A DNA stretch of 64,000 nucleotides from Burhinus oedicnemus (Eukaryota; Chordata; Aves; Charadriiformes; Burhinidae). This document shows, one piece after another, positions 50,163 through 61,910 of this stretch; the stretch's first letter is position 1; each line of letters starts with the position of its first letter. The translations under genes and the position numbers were made by a program. The stretch covers positions 747,352 through 811,351 of the forward strand of contig VFFE01006626.1 of NCBI GenBank assembly GCA_008921705.1. Reading direction: 5' to 3'. The notes under the pieces are model-generated. The model was not told the DNA's origin, searched no databases, and saw only the letters and a list, made by a program, of their open reading frames with translations.

Positions 50163-50542
50163 CATGGCCCTTCTGTGTTTTTTATATGCTGGAATTTTTG
50201 CCTTGGAGGTAATTGAAAATGTAACTGTTCTCCTTAATGGGAGACAAACAGCTGTATTTTTTACCAAGCATGTCTGGGTGCAGCTGGTTGAACAGAAACA
50301 TTTATAAACACGAGAAATGGCTGGCATTGTACTTAGAGGTTCTTAAATATGTGTGTGTATATGTATTTATTTAAGAGCAAATCCTGTGCAGCAGCTTGAG
50401 TTATACCAAGTAGCCTAGAGAGCTTTTTGAAGTGACCTTGGAAAGGACAAGTGCAGTTAGGGGGGCGCTAGTCTGGCTTGTCATGGTAAGTGCACCTATG
50501 TTCTCTGGTCGTAGGGACCTGTAGACCATGCTGTAGTTGCTA

Positions 50543-50563
50543 GGGGGGTGGGGTGGGGTTGGG
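50543..50563 (+). other. Canonical G-quadruplex motif
   Basis: The order is G6-T-G4-T-G4-TT-G3. Four runs are joined by loops of 1, 1 and 2 bases, the short-loop class known for very stable quadruplexes. The G-rich strand is plus, so if the surrounding gene is plus-strand the structure could also form in its RNA. Confidence 0.85.
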
Positions 50564-53500
50564 TGTTATTTGCTTGTGTGAGTTTGGGGGTTCTTTTTGT
50601 TTTGGTTTTCGTTTTGGTGTTGTGTTTTAGACTACGGTAACTTGTCTCCATGCCCCTATGTTCTGCACAAATAAAAGATGAGCATGGATGTGGGTCCGAA
50701 CTATAATTGCTCACCATTGGGGGTGACTTGATTCGGTTAAAACTGGCCCCATGTGTGATAACCTTGCAGCTTGTCCTTCTCAGATCATCATAACTGTGTA
50801 CTGGGGACTTGACATCTCATGGCCAGGGACAAGAGACTTTTATCATCATTTGAGCACCCTGACTTCACTGAAAGACTAAACTGTACAAAGCAGGCTCACG
50901 GGAAGGGCAGTACAAAATGCCTTGGCAGCCTTGGGTTGTACAGTTTACACAGTTTTTCAGTACTGTTTAGGTATTTGCTCCTGTAATGTGGTCTTGAGGG
51001 AGTCCTGTTTAGAAATAAATGAATTTTGTTTTCAGCAAAAGTTTATGGCAGTTTTGTCTCCCTTGTATGTCTCCTTCTTCCACAATCCAAAGACAGGCAG
51101 TTCACAGCCAGCAGCTTTGCCTCTCTGTGTTTGTTGGTATCCCTGCCATATGGGTATCTTCACATTTCAGCTCTCCAGGTATAGGTTCAGACCAATGCCA
51201 TTTTTCTTCTGTAGTCCTGTAATACTGGATCAAGATGTGCTCTTTTTTTCGCCATAGCTCACTGCTGTTTTGCAGGGTAGCTACTCGTGTGCCTCCAGCT
51301 CTGGAACTAACAACCATGGGGTCCAGGAGTAGAGGTTGTGGGTGCCTGCCGTGGCTGTCTGACCTCTTCCTTTGAGTGGACTGGGACAAACGCATTAGGC
51401 AGAAGTAGCTGTGTTTTTCAGTGGTGCTTCTACTGGGGCAGTGAGGCTGGTAATGTAAACCTTTACCTTAATGGCAATGCATTGCATTTGAAAGCCTTGG
51501 CTCATAGCCTGAGGAGTTTAAGCAAAATAAAAAAGTGATGATTGTGGCGGTAGCAGAGAAGGTTGTTGACCAGTGATATTTTGGTTGCTTGGCAGGACTG
51601 GGGGACTGTCTGCTGTTTCTCAGAAAACACAGAGCTCTGAAGAGCAGCCTTGGAAAAACAAAAACAAAACAACAAAAACCCCAACAAAATCCCCCAAGCA
51701 AAAGACCAACCTCACCACAGAAAGAAAAAGTGTTCAACACCGATGTTTGCAAGCACTGTGTTTCTACCTCAGGTGTCTCTTGCTGAAGGCATAGCTCTTG
51801 TTTGCATGGATTCTGTGTGGGATGAGGAGCCCAGGCTGGTGGCATGGTGATGTTGAGGCAGAGCTGCAGGGATGCTTGGGATGCTGCCCCTTCATAAAAA
51901 ATAATCAAGGTCTGGGTGATGGGATATGAATAATAATGCTTCTTGGTGCTAAAACAGAGACCGGTAGATACAAAACTAAATATTATGCGAGAAGCCCTTG
52001 GTGATGCTACTGTTCATAAATAAGAAACTAAGCAACATGCACGTGGAAGTTGTCTCTGGATTTCTCCTAATGTACTAGAGTACTGAATGTACTGTATCAA
52101 GTTATTATATGCTGTTTTCCTTCCATTGCCATCTGTTATCTCTCTTCTGGTCCTTATCTTTAACTCTGCAAAATGTCTTAGAAATTTCTTGAAAATAATG
52201 AAGGGGGGAGCTCACTCTTAGGTAATGCTTTTATTCATGGAGCATTTGTTTTTATTTACAGCACCTTCTTTATTTCATCCCGGTATTTTTCTATGTATTT
52301 TGGGTGCAAGACTAGTGTGAACTAACTTGCTGACTCCAGTAATATCATGTAATTTATGAACAAAGTACTGGAAATTATAAGTTCCATAACCTTGTCCCTT
52401 CCTCAAAGTAAAAAATAAATAGTATTAGACACACCAGCCTTTTCCATCTGACTAACATCCAAGCAACCTATTTTCATGCTCATAGAAACTTTTCTTTCCC
52501 GATCTCAAATTTTAGAAACCCTGAGAGTGAGCCCATGCTACACATAATACTTGAGAATATCCAGGTAGTGGTCACCACGTTGTTTTGTTCAATGTACCAA
52601 TTGGTGAGATAATACCATATGTTTATTGTTATTGTAGGGGTTTAGTTTGATTTCAGAAGGGCAGTGTGAGTTTCCAGGATGCTCTCCCTGTATGATACTA
52701 CTGCTTCTGAATTAGTGTTTTAATATTCTCATGGTGAAGTCTTCTGATCTAACAAATAAGAGGGAATGAGAGAAATACAGGCAATAAGATGCTAATGAAG
52801 TTTATGACGTTTGGGCTGTGAAAGCCAGGAGAATACACATTAAGAGCATTCAGTGATGTGCTTTGATTTGTTTCTGGGATAAGAAACTACTGTCTTGAAA
52901 TGCTGCAAGTCCTTACGGCCGCAGAGCTGCTTTTGACTATTGAGAATTTTCAAAATGGGGTAACAGAAGGATTGTTGTGTTGGTGAGGGTGGGAAAGGAC
53001 ATTCCCCCCTTCTTTCGGTAATTCAAAATTCTTTGGTTTACTTGCTCTCAAAATGAAGGCAGTCATAAGTCATAGCTGAATATGATACTGTTTGTTCCGT
53101 TTATATAAATTTTGCTTTGAGTTGAGTTCTGGCAGCTTTGCTGAGTGGGAAGCTGATATGTTTGGCCTCTGTAATGGCTGTGTGGGCTGTCATTAGGAGG
53201 TGTTTTGCAGAAGTTGCTGTATCTTACCTTCTCACTTCGTTACAAGGCTTAAACATGAGATCTGCCCTCTCCCAGCTGGCACTGTATTTGTAGGTCTGAA
53301 ATGGTTTTCAAAACCTTGGGTTGCCAGGCTTGCACAGCCTGTAGCTTGTATTGCAGGTTGGCCAGGAGCTGCTGCGCTGTCTTTCTGGTTTTGTACCCCA
53401 AGTATTTTTATTAGCAAGGTACCTGCCTCTGAAGGAGAGCACCTCACTATGTAATTATGAAATACTACCTTGCATTGCAAAACAGGGTTTCCACATTCAG

Positions 53501-53595
53501 ATAAGCCTAAACACATGATCCTAACCTAGGCTGAATACTGTATCTTGCTATTGGAAATTGGGAGTTGTGTTAGTAAAGCAAAATGTGATGAGCTG
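50564..53595. other. Unique noncoding DNA, no gene seen
   Basis: A G/T-rich run at 50570-50620 and an A/C-rich run at 51653-51705 are the only structured parts. The 146-codon minus-strand frame at 51468-51908 crosses the A/C-rich run and is phenylalanine- and cysteine-rich in that part, so it is not credible as a protein. 51909-53199 holds no frame of note. Confidence 0.5.
51653..51705. repeat. A/C-rich low-complexity tract
   Basis: CAAAA units passing to CCCCAA and CCCCC. It causes overlapping open frames on both strands. Confidence 0.8.
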
Positions 53596-53680
53596 GAAAA
53601 ACATCAGGACCGTGAGGGAAAGATAAAGTTACCAGGTCACACAGTGCCACGTAAGGGGCTGTGCTTGGTTGAGAATGGTG
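53596..53680 (-). mobile_element. Possible MIR-like SINE remnant (minus)
   Basis: GTGAGGGAAAGATAAAGTTA is followed by CCAGGTCACACAGTGCCACG and a TAAGGGGCTG block, which resembles inverted MIR (GAGGTTAAGTAACTTG, then CAAGGTCACACAG, then AGTAAGTGGCAGAGCTG). The match is short and could be chance. Confidence 0.38.
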
Positions 53681-54802
53681 AGAAGCTCCTTGCTGTGGTA
53701 AGTAGCTCATCCTACAGGATCACAAAAATAAAGCATGCCAACAAATTCGTTCTTAAACAATTGAACTAAAAATTAAGCTACAAAGGAAAATGACCTTTCT
53801 TTCTGTCAATTCGTGCATGTGAGTTAACAGCAAACTTCATGGAGGCCACGACACTGGTCATGCAGATATGTAGGAGGTGCTTGTCAGTGTTGTCAAACGG
53901 CTGCACCACATGTAAAGAAGGGAAATGTAGTGTCTACATTCTCCAGAAAAGCTCTGGAGATTTCCCTCTAAATTGTCTGTATGTGTGGAGGAATTTTAAC
54001 TTGCACAGCCCTATGAAATTCTCTTCAGAGTTTAGGCAAACATTTGTTGTGGAGGCCTACGAAACATCAAGGCAGAAATGAACAGAAGAGCAGCTAGCAG
54101 ATAAGCATTGCAAATGCTCAGATACTTATCTGAATCTTTTTGGTTTAGAAATTGGGTTTGGGAATCTTGAGAGATCCTGTTCTCACGATAAGATGCCTTG
54201 TAAAGCCCAGACTCCCACTAGTCAAGAACAGCACACGATTAGCCTTTCGTTTAAAGGATTGAAACCCTGTGCTGAACAGAGGTGGTGAAGATGTGCCTTG
54301 CATCTAAATATTACAGTTAGGGTCTCTGGATAAAAGTTTTTAGGAAGTATGAAACCTGGTATTAGAAAATAAAAATTTTGTAAACTAAATGCTTTTCTTA
54401 AAGGGCTCATGATTTTCATGAATGTATTTTAAAGTGTAATACACGTGTAAAAAAGCAGTATGAATAGGTGTAAATTTAGAGATCTGCTTCATTATTAATT
54501 TGTGGAGGTTTTCTTTGTCAGCTATTTGAAGCACAGTCAGTCTTTTTCCAAGGCAGTTTTATAAAAGATGTCAGAAATACATAAAAATGGGGTTTTTTTT
54601 CCATGCACATCTATATCTTTTCATTCAGTTTGTAGTTGGAGCCCCTGAAGTATGAAGCATTTATACTTTGAGCATTTTCCCCAGAGTATTAAGGTAATGC
54701 TTGCTCTGAAACCTTTAACTTCTAGTGACATTTTGAGATGGTGTGGTTGGTAAATGAGGACACCACTTGTGAGGTACCCTTATTTAATTGATGGTAATGT
54801 TT
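53681..54802. other. Unique noncoding DNA, no gene seen
   Basis: AT-rich; the frames at 53839-54081 and 54222-54419 have no recognisable similarity. Nothing else seen. Confidence 0.5.
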
Positions 54803-54900
54803 TAAAAAAAAACAAACAAAAAAACCAAAAACATAAAACCAAACAAACACCACCACCCCCACCCCCACCCCCCCCAAAAAAAACCAAAAAACCCCACCCC
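54803..54900. repeat. A-rich to C-rich tract, minus-strand quadruplex potential
   Basis: A-runs and CAAA units pass into CACCACC and then C5-A-C5-A-C8 (54856-54875), then A8 and CCCCACCCC. On the minus strand the core is G8-T-G5-T-G5; because G8 can give two runs, it meets the G-quadruplex rule. On the plus strand it could form an i-motif. Confidence 0.75.
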
Positions 54901-57083
54901 AGTAGATCTTGAACTGTCATACTGAGATCAGGATAATGACTTCTTTTTCCCGCCTTAGAAAATCATAATCTTTTGCATTGAAAATATATCAAGTAATAGT
55001 ATGTAGGTTTTAGGAATCATGAGCAATTGCTAGCAGTGGTTAATTCTAACTTGTGTTTTGTTTTGTCTTTGATTCTACTGGTAACTTGCCTACTTGCGGG
55101 CATGAGAGTTCGTGTTCTCAAGTTTCAGGTCAGAAATAAGAATTTTGTAATGCACTTCCTGATTTCTGATGTAAGATGTCAGGTTTTCTCGGGGCTATAA
55201 TGAAAATTCTCTAATGATCGTTCTTTCTACTAAACGTGGTGTTAATTGGAAAAGCGAGCGCTTCTCCCAAACTCATTGGAAGTTTTATGCCCAAATCTGC
55301 AGAAACGTAGATCTTGGTCCATGATGCTGTTTCAGTGAAGGTTGGCTTTGGAGATGACGGTGCAGAGACCTTCTGCCTCCTTCGCACCATGCAAGTGTTG
55401 CCTCTGCTACCTGCCTTTCCCCGACTCTCCCAGAAGGTGTGAGCAGGCACAGCCAGAAAGATGGGCTGCTGTGATTTTTTTTAACTACGCTCAGAGTTTT
55501 CTGATGTCCAGATAACCTTCAGAACTTGGGCAACGCAGGTACAGAAAGTCCTGTGTGAAGGTGCTCTCTGTTCTTCTCATGCTTCTGTGTTGTACTTGCA
55601 TAGTTTCTGATGAGTTAATGCATTGTAATCCAGATCATTGCATATTGTGAAGTCACTTCTATTTATGATATTTAAAAGGAGGGCAGCCTTGCTAAATTTA
55701 TGGGTTTTTTTACATTTTAACAATCGGCTCCTTACTAAGCTTGGAGACAGGAGCAGAGGATGCTTTCTTACATCTCCAGGTGGCTAAGAAATTTTGCCCT
55801 TTTCTGCCACTTGGCTCTAGTGATCCACATCAGGGCCTGATCTCCTAAGCCCTCAGTAACCCAGGATGTGGCTGTACCAGTGATTGTGTGATCACCATTC
55901 TCTCAAAACCACCCGTGCTCCTCTGGGCTGAGGCATTTACTGAGCCCGGGCTAGAGCTTGTCATGACAGAGGTGGTTTGAAGTAGTTTGTGGAATGAACT
56001 TCTAAAGCAGTTTTGGACTAAATTCATTACCTGCAGAGTGCGTTGAGACACACTGGTTTTATCCAGCTTTCTCACTCCGAGTAATGCATACATGACATTA
56101 CTATATGTCAAATATATCTATAAATACCCCAACTTCAGCCAGAACCTTCTGTTACCTGAGTGAAGGGAAGCACATAGAATCACTGTAACCCCAAACTAAG
56201 CTCTTCCTTGTACGTATTGTGGAAACATGTTAGTACTCAGTTGATGGGTGGTGGTTTAAATCTCTCTGCAAATTATCAGTAATGAGCCTGAAGTTAAAAA
56301 TAGACATGTATGTGTAGAGAGCCAAGGGAAATACTTCAGACAAAAGAAAAAAAGATGCTTTAATAGAGAACTTCATTATTTTTTTTAAATTTTTTTTTAA
56401 ATGCCTTAATGAAGTTTGGTTGGGTCTCTATTAGTTTATTTGGTATGGGCATACAAACTTTCAACACATCGTAAGTGGACATGCCAGGTGGTCATGAAGT
56501 GGACAGGTACTGGAGCTGAAGGATGTCCACAGAGATGAGGGGTTCAGAGGAGCCGGTGCTGCCATGCTGGGACTGGCAGAGGTGAAGCCGGACAGCTCTG
56601 ACGCAGGGCAGGGAGGGACACTTCAGCCTTCAGAAGCTTGGGTGTGCTCTGTGGCTATCGAGTGACTTAGAGAAACTCTCCTTTTGTAGAAAAGGAGAAA
56701 ATTTTTCAAATAAACTGTCATGTCTCAAAGCATGTTTTTAAAAGCATGATCGCATAAAGTCAATGATAAGGTGGTTTTGCTCCATTATCTTTTCCCCATT
56801 TTCCGTATGTCTCTGTGTGCCTTAGCCCATAGAAAAACAGGCAGCGTCTCCATCTGTAGATGCATCTTGGAAAGTTTTTCGCCCATATATTTTTATTCTG
56901 TTTTTTCTGCAGGTTTTGAAGCAGGCGGCATTTTGCATAAATTTGTCATACATTTGGTTTAATTGCCGTGGCTAGCACCTGTCTGTTGTTTGCTTTATGC
57001 CTGGTGTGGTGGGTGTTTTGAAGTGTAGTTCAGATCAGTCTACCTGCACTGATGCATTTATTGCAGTCTTTTTGGTGCACTTC
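54901..57083. other. Unique noncoding DNA, no gene seen
   Basis: A T-rich A/T stretch lies at about 56378-56401. A moderately GC-rich patch lies at 56490-56640. No exon, RNA or transposon recognised. Confidence 0.5.
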
Positions 57084-57102
57084 AAAAAAAAAAAAAAAAA
57101 AA
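57084..57102. repeat. A19 homopolymer
   Basis: A19 followed by CCAAACAAA. I find no retroposed body immediately upstream. Confidence 0.9.
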
Positions 57103-57879
57103 CCAAACAAAATAACCTGATCTATTGCAAACTTGGCGTAACCATCTGTGCTCTTGCAGCTGGCCACAGGTGCTCTGCTTTCTTCGGTTGTAAAGACCAG
57201 TCTAACTGTTTGGCCTCGTAGCTGACTTCATGTTGTTATATTCCGTTTACACAGAATAATATACTATGTTATATATAAATATTATACTATGGTAAACATG
57301 TGGCTTTGGGGAGATTACAGTGTGGAGATGGTACTAGTAGGACTGCTAGTGCTGCGTAGAATTAATGTGTATTTTGGGCAGGCGGGGTTGGGCACTCCTG
57401 TTACTCTGGCTTGGTCTTTCCCCAGCCTGAGTACTTCCTGATGCAGCTGACATATATTTAATTTTTGAATGTGCTTACCTACGAGGTGGGGTAACCAGCT
57501 AATTAATCTGTTTGGAAGAAGTGTTTTGCCCAGAGCCCTGGGACAGCTAGACCTGTAGTTGGGGTTTGGGTTCATCACTAGCTGTGTACCAGCGGCGCTG
57601 CCTAGGACATGAAAGGCAGGCGGGAGTGCCTGTGATGGCTGGCTGGGTACTGGGGAGCACTGGGGCTCCTTTGATGTTGCTGGGGCGGGTTGTTTTCTAA
57701 TTCCTGACATGAAGGAGGAAGGTGAATCAGTACAGGAATTACAGCTCTCAGGTTTCCCAACTCAAATGGGTGACTCTTTCAAAACACCTTATAGGCAGAA
57801 AAGACTTTTTCATTGTTTTCTTTTAATATCCACAGAACAGCCCTGCCCAGCCTGTAGTGGCTGCCCTTAGACAGCTTTT
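57103..57879. other. Noncoding DNA; weak MIR-like patch
   Basis: A segment near 57525-57570 (TTTTGCCCAGAGCCC, then GGACAGCTAGACC) loosely recalls inverted MIR but is too short to call. The 131-codon minus-strand frame at 57315-57710 is proline/serine-rich in part, without a recognisable domain. Confidence 0.4.
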
Positions 57880-58330
57880 ATCTTAAAAACAGCGAGAGGC
57901 CGTGCTCGATCGGAGGCCACTTGTTCAGCTGGGAGAGTAGCGTGATGGGGCAGACGTGCAAAAGTGGGTGCGCGCTGACGGCTGTTACAGGTCACCAGCA
58001 CCCCAAATCGGTCCCACAATCGGCCTCTTCCAGGGAAATAAGAAATGATGCTCTGTGCGAGGTCTGTGTCAGGGCCTGAGCGGCTTTAAAATGCGCGTGC
58101 ATTGTTTGGTTTGGGGGTTTTGTTTTTTGGTTTTTTTTGGAGTTTTTTTCTTTTTTTAGCAGGAGCCCTCCCCGGGCTGCCACTTCAAAGTCCCAGCGGA
58201 GGGGTGGCATGGGAAGGCGAAGGAGTAGGAAGGGAGCGATGCCGGCGGAGCAGGAGCAAGAGGCCCCAAGCCCTGAAAGCTGGCCTTTGTGTCCCCCTCC
58301 CCCCGGGCCGTGCCTAGGGCAAAACATTGC
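57880..58330. promoter_or_regulatory. CpG-enriched patch
   Basis: CpGs recur more densely than in the flanks (for example GCTCGATCGGAGG, GTGCGCGCTGACGG, GATGCCGGCGGAG). A T/G-rich low-complexity stretch at 58100-58160 splits it. It is weaker than the 45.5-46.3 kb island. It could be a minor or decayed CpG island; no transcription start is visible. Confidence 0.4.
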
Positions 58331-61196
58331 ACAATCCAGCTATTGTTTGGTTGGAAAAGGCTACGGCATCCTATTGCAATTATTTATGAAAGAAAATATT
58401 TGATGTTTTTTGTGGAAGGTGGGTGGGGGAAACTGAATTTACCTCTTTTCTTCTTCGGAAGTAATATTTCTTCTTTTTGTTCTTCCTGTCCAGTTGTTCC
58501 AAACTTTTTCTAAACAGCAGAGAGTGCCCATGCCTGCAGTCTGTGCTGCAGTGAAAGTCCTGCTATTGAAACAAACACACACGCCCCACTTCTACGGAAC
58601 TTCGTTCGATGTCATAAATAAAGATACCCACAAGTTCCTTCTAGGGATTTGGTTCACGTCCTTCGCACTTTTGTCTAGTATGTTTTACAGTGTTAGCATT
58701 TGGAAATGTTAGATCTTCCTTATTTTTCTATGGCAGTGTAGGTGTAGTGAGAGAAGCCAGGAGCTAGGGAAAATCCAGAAGATGACGATCCTCAAAATAA
58801 ATGACACGGCTTGAACCAATTTTTCTCAGCTTGGGGCCCTCTCTGCAGGTGACATAGGAGGCATCAGGAGTGCAGATTAAAAATAATACTAACAATTAGA
58901 AGTGGTCCTTCTAGGTTTGTTTGAATTGAACTTGAGAAACTGTTGTAGGTGACTGGTGGGCTGCTATAACATGGTTTCCAAAAGAAGTCTGCCCGAGACT
59001 GATGCTCATCAGTATTATTTCATCACATGAATTCTGGGAGCTTGCTTCATGTGTACTTTGGGGAGGTACTTTAGCTGGTGGATTTGGGTACTTATGTGCT
59101 TGTTTTTGATCTGTGTATAGGACCTGTCTTGTGATGCCTTGTCTTGCACGTTGTTGCCTCTGGCATGTGATGACGAGTCCTCTTGCAGCGGTGGCTCCTC
59201 CAGTCCTCCTCTTTGAATCATTTTTAGGCTGATATTTCTAATTGGTTGGTTGAGGGAGTGTTATGAAGGCTCATTGTGAACTATGGTAGTTAGTAGGAAG
59301 GGTTTGGAAACTTCTACAGTCTCATAGACAAAATCAGAGCGAGGGCAACTCAACTTCGTAATTCTTTGGAAAATTTGTATCAGATCAGGGAGTAAACATT
59401 TTCCCTTTGCCAAAGCAGCTAAAGAAGTGCCACCTCACTGGAAACTGTAGCATGATTTCCGAAGGCCATTCCTGCTGCAAGGTGTGCTCAGGTGCAGTGT
59501 TGGATATTGCTGGGGTTTTTCTTTGTGAGACGTATGGAGGAAGAATGTGTGTTCTCCTGAGTGATGAAAATGCATTGCTTTGTGCAAAAATGGATCACTT
59601 GGATTTTTAGAGCGTTGTGTAAAGTGTGTGATAAATGAAGACACTGTTATGTTTTGGGTCCTGCTTAACGATTGCAGCTTGTTTTGCTGAAGTCAGGAAA
59701 AGCTTGGTGAGCCAGAAGGCTCGCTGTGGTGCTCTAAGCATTCCCTTGTGATAGCAGCAAAGAGCGTATCTGTCTTGTAGCAGCTGTCTCGTGTCTGCTG
59801 CAGAAGATCAGACAGACTAAACTTTACCTGTGTTGTCCCTGATGTGTGTGGGGTTTACCCTGTTAACCCCAATTGACATGAGTTGATGAGAACAGATTCT
59901 GCGTTTTCGAGTCATTTCGCACATAGCAGCAAGGAAACTTTGATCGCTGAGATCACGGTTGGTGGAAAATACCCCTATGAAATACCATATTCCAAACCAC
60001 ACAAAGTAAACAAAAGAAATCTCACTTCTGTATTTGCTTAGTTTCACCAGTGTTTTTTCCCCCACCTTCTTACTGTCTAGAAGTTGAAGCTAGAACAGTT
60101 TTACAGCATTTTTATTTCATTTGCACATAAAAGCATTCAGTTTCCTTGTGTCTAAGGACAGCTGAGTTACTGTCTTGGTAAAATGTGCTGAGGTAGGAAG
60201 CAGTACATATTAAAACTTAAACTATTAAGGCACAGTCTTAAAAGTGGTTCTGGTGATACTTTTTAAAATAAAACTAAACACATTGATTTAGTGTCCTTAA
60301 GTCCTCGTGCTCTCTTAATATAGAGGAAATAGTGGCATCATAACATCTAAAAGTGATTAGACTAGTGATGCTGTATGTGAATTTAGGTAGAACTAAAGTT
60401 ACATTGGCTTGAATTTATGTAGTGGCTTATGGTACTAGCTTTCATGCACAAAAGCTTTTCTCCGAAAGCTTTTCTTCATAGGATGTGTTAGGACAGCAGT
60501 GCAGCCTGTCTGAAAGTTAGTCCTGGGTGGGGTGATGCTTGGCCTGTCTTTATGCATGGGAATGGGTCAGAGACCCAGGATTTGTAGAATGGCGATCCTT
60601 TAGGGTTGTGCGCTTTCCACAGGACACGTGGATGGTGTGGTTTAAGGGAAATACACTTCAGATGCGTGGTGCTGGAAGTGTGTGGAAAATGCATTTTGTA
60701 AATACAGGAACTAGTTTTGGGAGCATGATTGCGTTTTTCTTAATTGGTTTTGTGTAAGTTGTTCATAAAACACTTTAAATTGCAGGCAGTGTAGATATGT
60801 TTCGATACATTAATAGCCGAGTACAGTATTCTGTGTCTGAGATGAGTTACTCTCCACGTCATGTTATGAACTCAAGCTCAGCATTAACTAACATTTTTGT
60901 ACTTAATTGAAACTGATCTTCTGCCTGATTGATCTGTGTTCATGTGCACATGAATAATTCATACATATATGCATTTGTATATATGAGTGCATGTACATCG
61001 TAGTGTGTTTGTGTGCGCTAAATAGAAATCGTACGGTTTAGTAGGTACACAGAGGCAGAGCAGACCACTTTTCAGTTTGTTTTTCGAAAGCATTGTTGTA
61101 GACCAGCTATATTTTCTTACGGTTGTACGTCCTATAAAATAATATTTTTCAAGATGGGGAAAATATCAAATTACTTTCATTCCGTGCTTTTATAAA
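58331..61196. other. Unique noncoding DNA, no gene seen
   Basis: No supported exon. An imperfect TA/TG-rich microsatellite lies at about 60958-61016. Short frames on both strands lack recognisable similarity. Confidence 0.5.
60958..61016. repeat. Imperfect TA/TG-rich tract
   Basis: CATACATATATG, TATATATGAG and GTGTGTTTGTGTG units make up a decayed dinucleotide repeat. Confidence 0.65.
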
Positions 61197-61340
61197 ATCA
61201 CTTGAGAAATTAACATTCTTTCGTATCAGGTTACAGGCGTCCGAGTTCAGAAGGGGCGAGCGCGCAGGGGGAAGCAGGACGTTCGGTTGGAACAAAGGCA
61301 GCCTGGCCTGGCGGAGGGGTAGACCGGAGACCATACCGCT
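61197..61340. promoter_or_regulatory. Short CpG-dense patch
   Basis: About a dozen CpGs fall in this short stretch (for example GGCGTCCGAG, GGGCGAGCGCGCAGG, GACGTTCGG). It is too short for a classical island, but it stands out sharply from the AT-rich sequence immediately to its left. Confidence 0.45.
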
Positions 61341-61861
61341 TGGTGTCGGATCCCTTTTGGAGGCTAGCAAGAAAACGGATACTGGAGTGCTCTTGAGCAG
61401 TCTTTGGAGGAACTTGTCCTGCTTGTGCACTCTCTTCCTACGGGTTGTGTATCCCTGTATAATGCACGTGCATGTGCATGGGTGGTGTTAACTGCGTCTC
61501 CGTTGTTAGATTGCATATGGTTTCCATTTTCCAGTCTTCGGGTCTTTTTCTGCAACAAATTTCTTAGAGTTTTGCTTTAACTCTTGCTGCCTCGCTATAA
61601 GCCTGTGACCCCTGGTTAGTCTCCTAGCGCTATCACCTTTCCCCAGCTCAGAAAACCAACCTAAATAGAGAATCAACCTAAACGGAGAAGTCGCTCTGTT
61701 TTGCTGCTTCTTTTGTGCCGGGAAGCCCCAAGGTGGGGAAGGCAGGTCTGGGCTCTGATGTGCTGCTTGGGGCGTGCTGCCTCGCTCCTCTCAACTTGGC
61801 GGAGCTGTGTGAGGTCTGGAGGTCCCTGAAAGGGGGAAGCTGAAATGCAAACATGAAGCTG

Positions 61862-61910
61862 AATAATAAAATGATGTCACTGGCAGCCAATCAGGAGGGG
61901 TGATGTCACA
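61862..61910. promoter_or_regulatory. CRE-CCAAT-CRE cluster, candidate promoter or enhancer
   Basis: TGATGTCA occurs at 61872-61879 and again at 61901-61908. This CRE variant reads TGACATCA on minus and is a CREB/ATF-type site. CCAAT (61887-61891, within GCCAATCAG, a typical NF-Y context) lies between them. Read on minus, the cluster is followed by TTTTATTATT, a weak TATA-like run. Paired CREs with a central CCAAT box occur in cAMP-responsive promoters. No gene start is identifiable on either side; the minus-strand frame at 61678-61890 starts at TTG and is not taken as a CDS. Confidence 0.45.

Larger units (their letters stand above)
47465..50542. other. Unique noncoding DNA with (CT)n and T19
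   Basis: No supported gene. It holds the (CT)n tract at 48595-48624, T19 at 49909-49927, an A/C-rich tract at 50110-50162 and a TG/TA-rich patch at about 50342-50372. Confidence 0.5.

Noticed and set aside
51468..51908. 146-codon minus-strand frame
   Set aside because: Its middle is a translation of an A/C-rich low-complexity tract, and competing frames are open on the other strand.
57525..57570. Weak resemblance to inverted MIR
   Set aside because: Too few landmarks in order; below what I would call.
57315..57710. 131-codon minus-strand frame
   Set aside because: No domain, mid-GC sequence and no exon signals. Chance is sufficient.
61678..61890. 70-codon minus-strand frame beginning inside the CRE/CCAAT cluster
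   Set aside because: The first codon is TTG, part of the inverted CCAAT box. There is no Kozak-type ATG start and no similarity.
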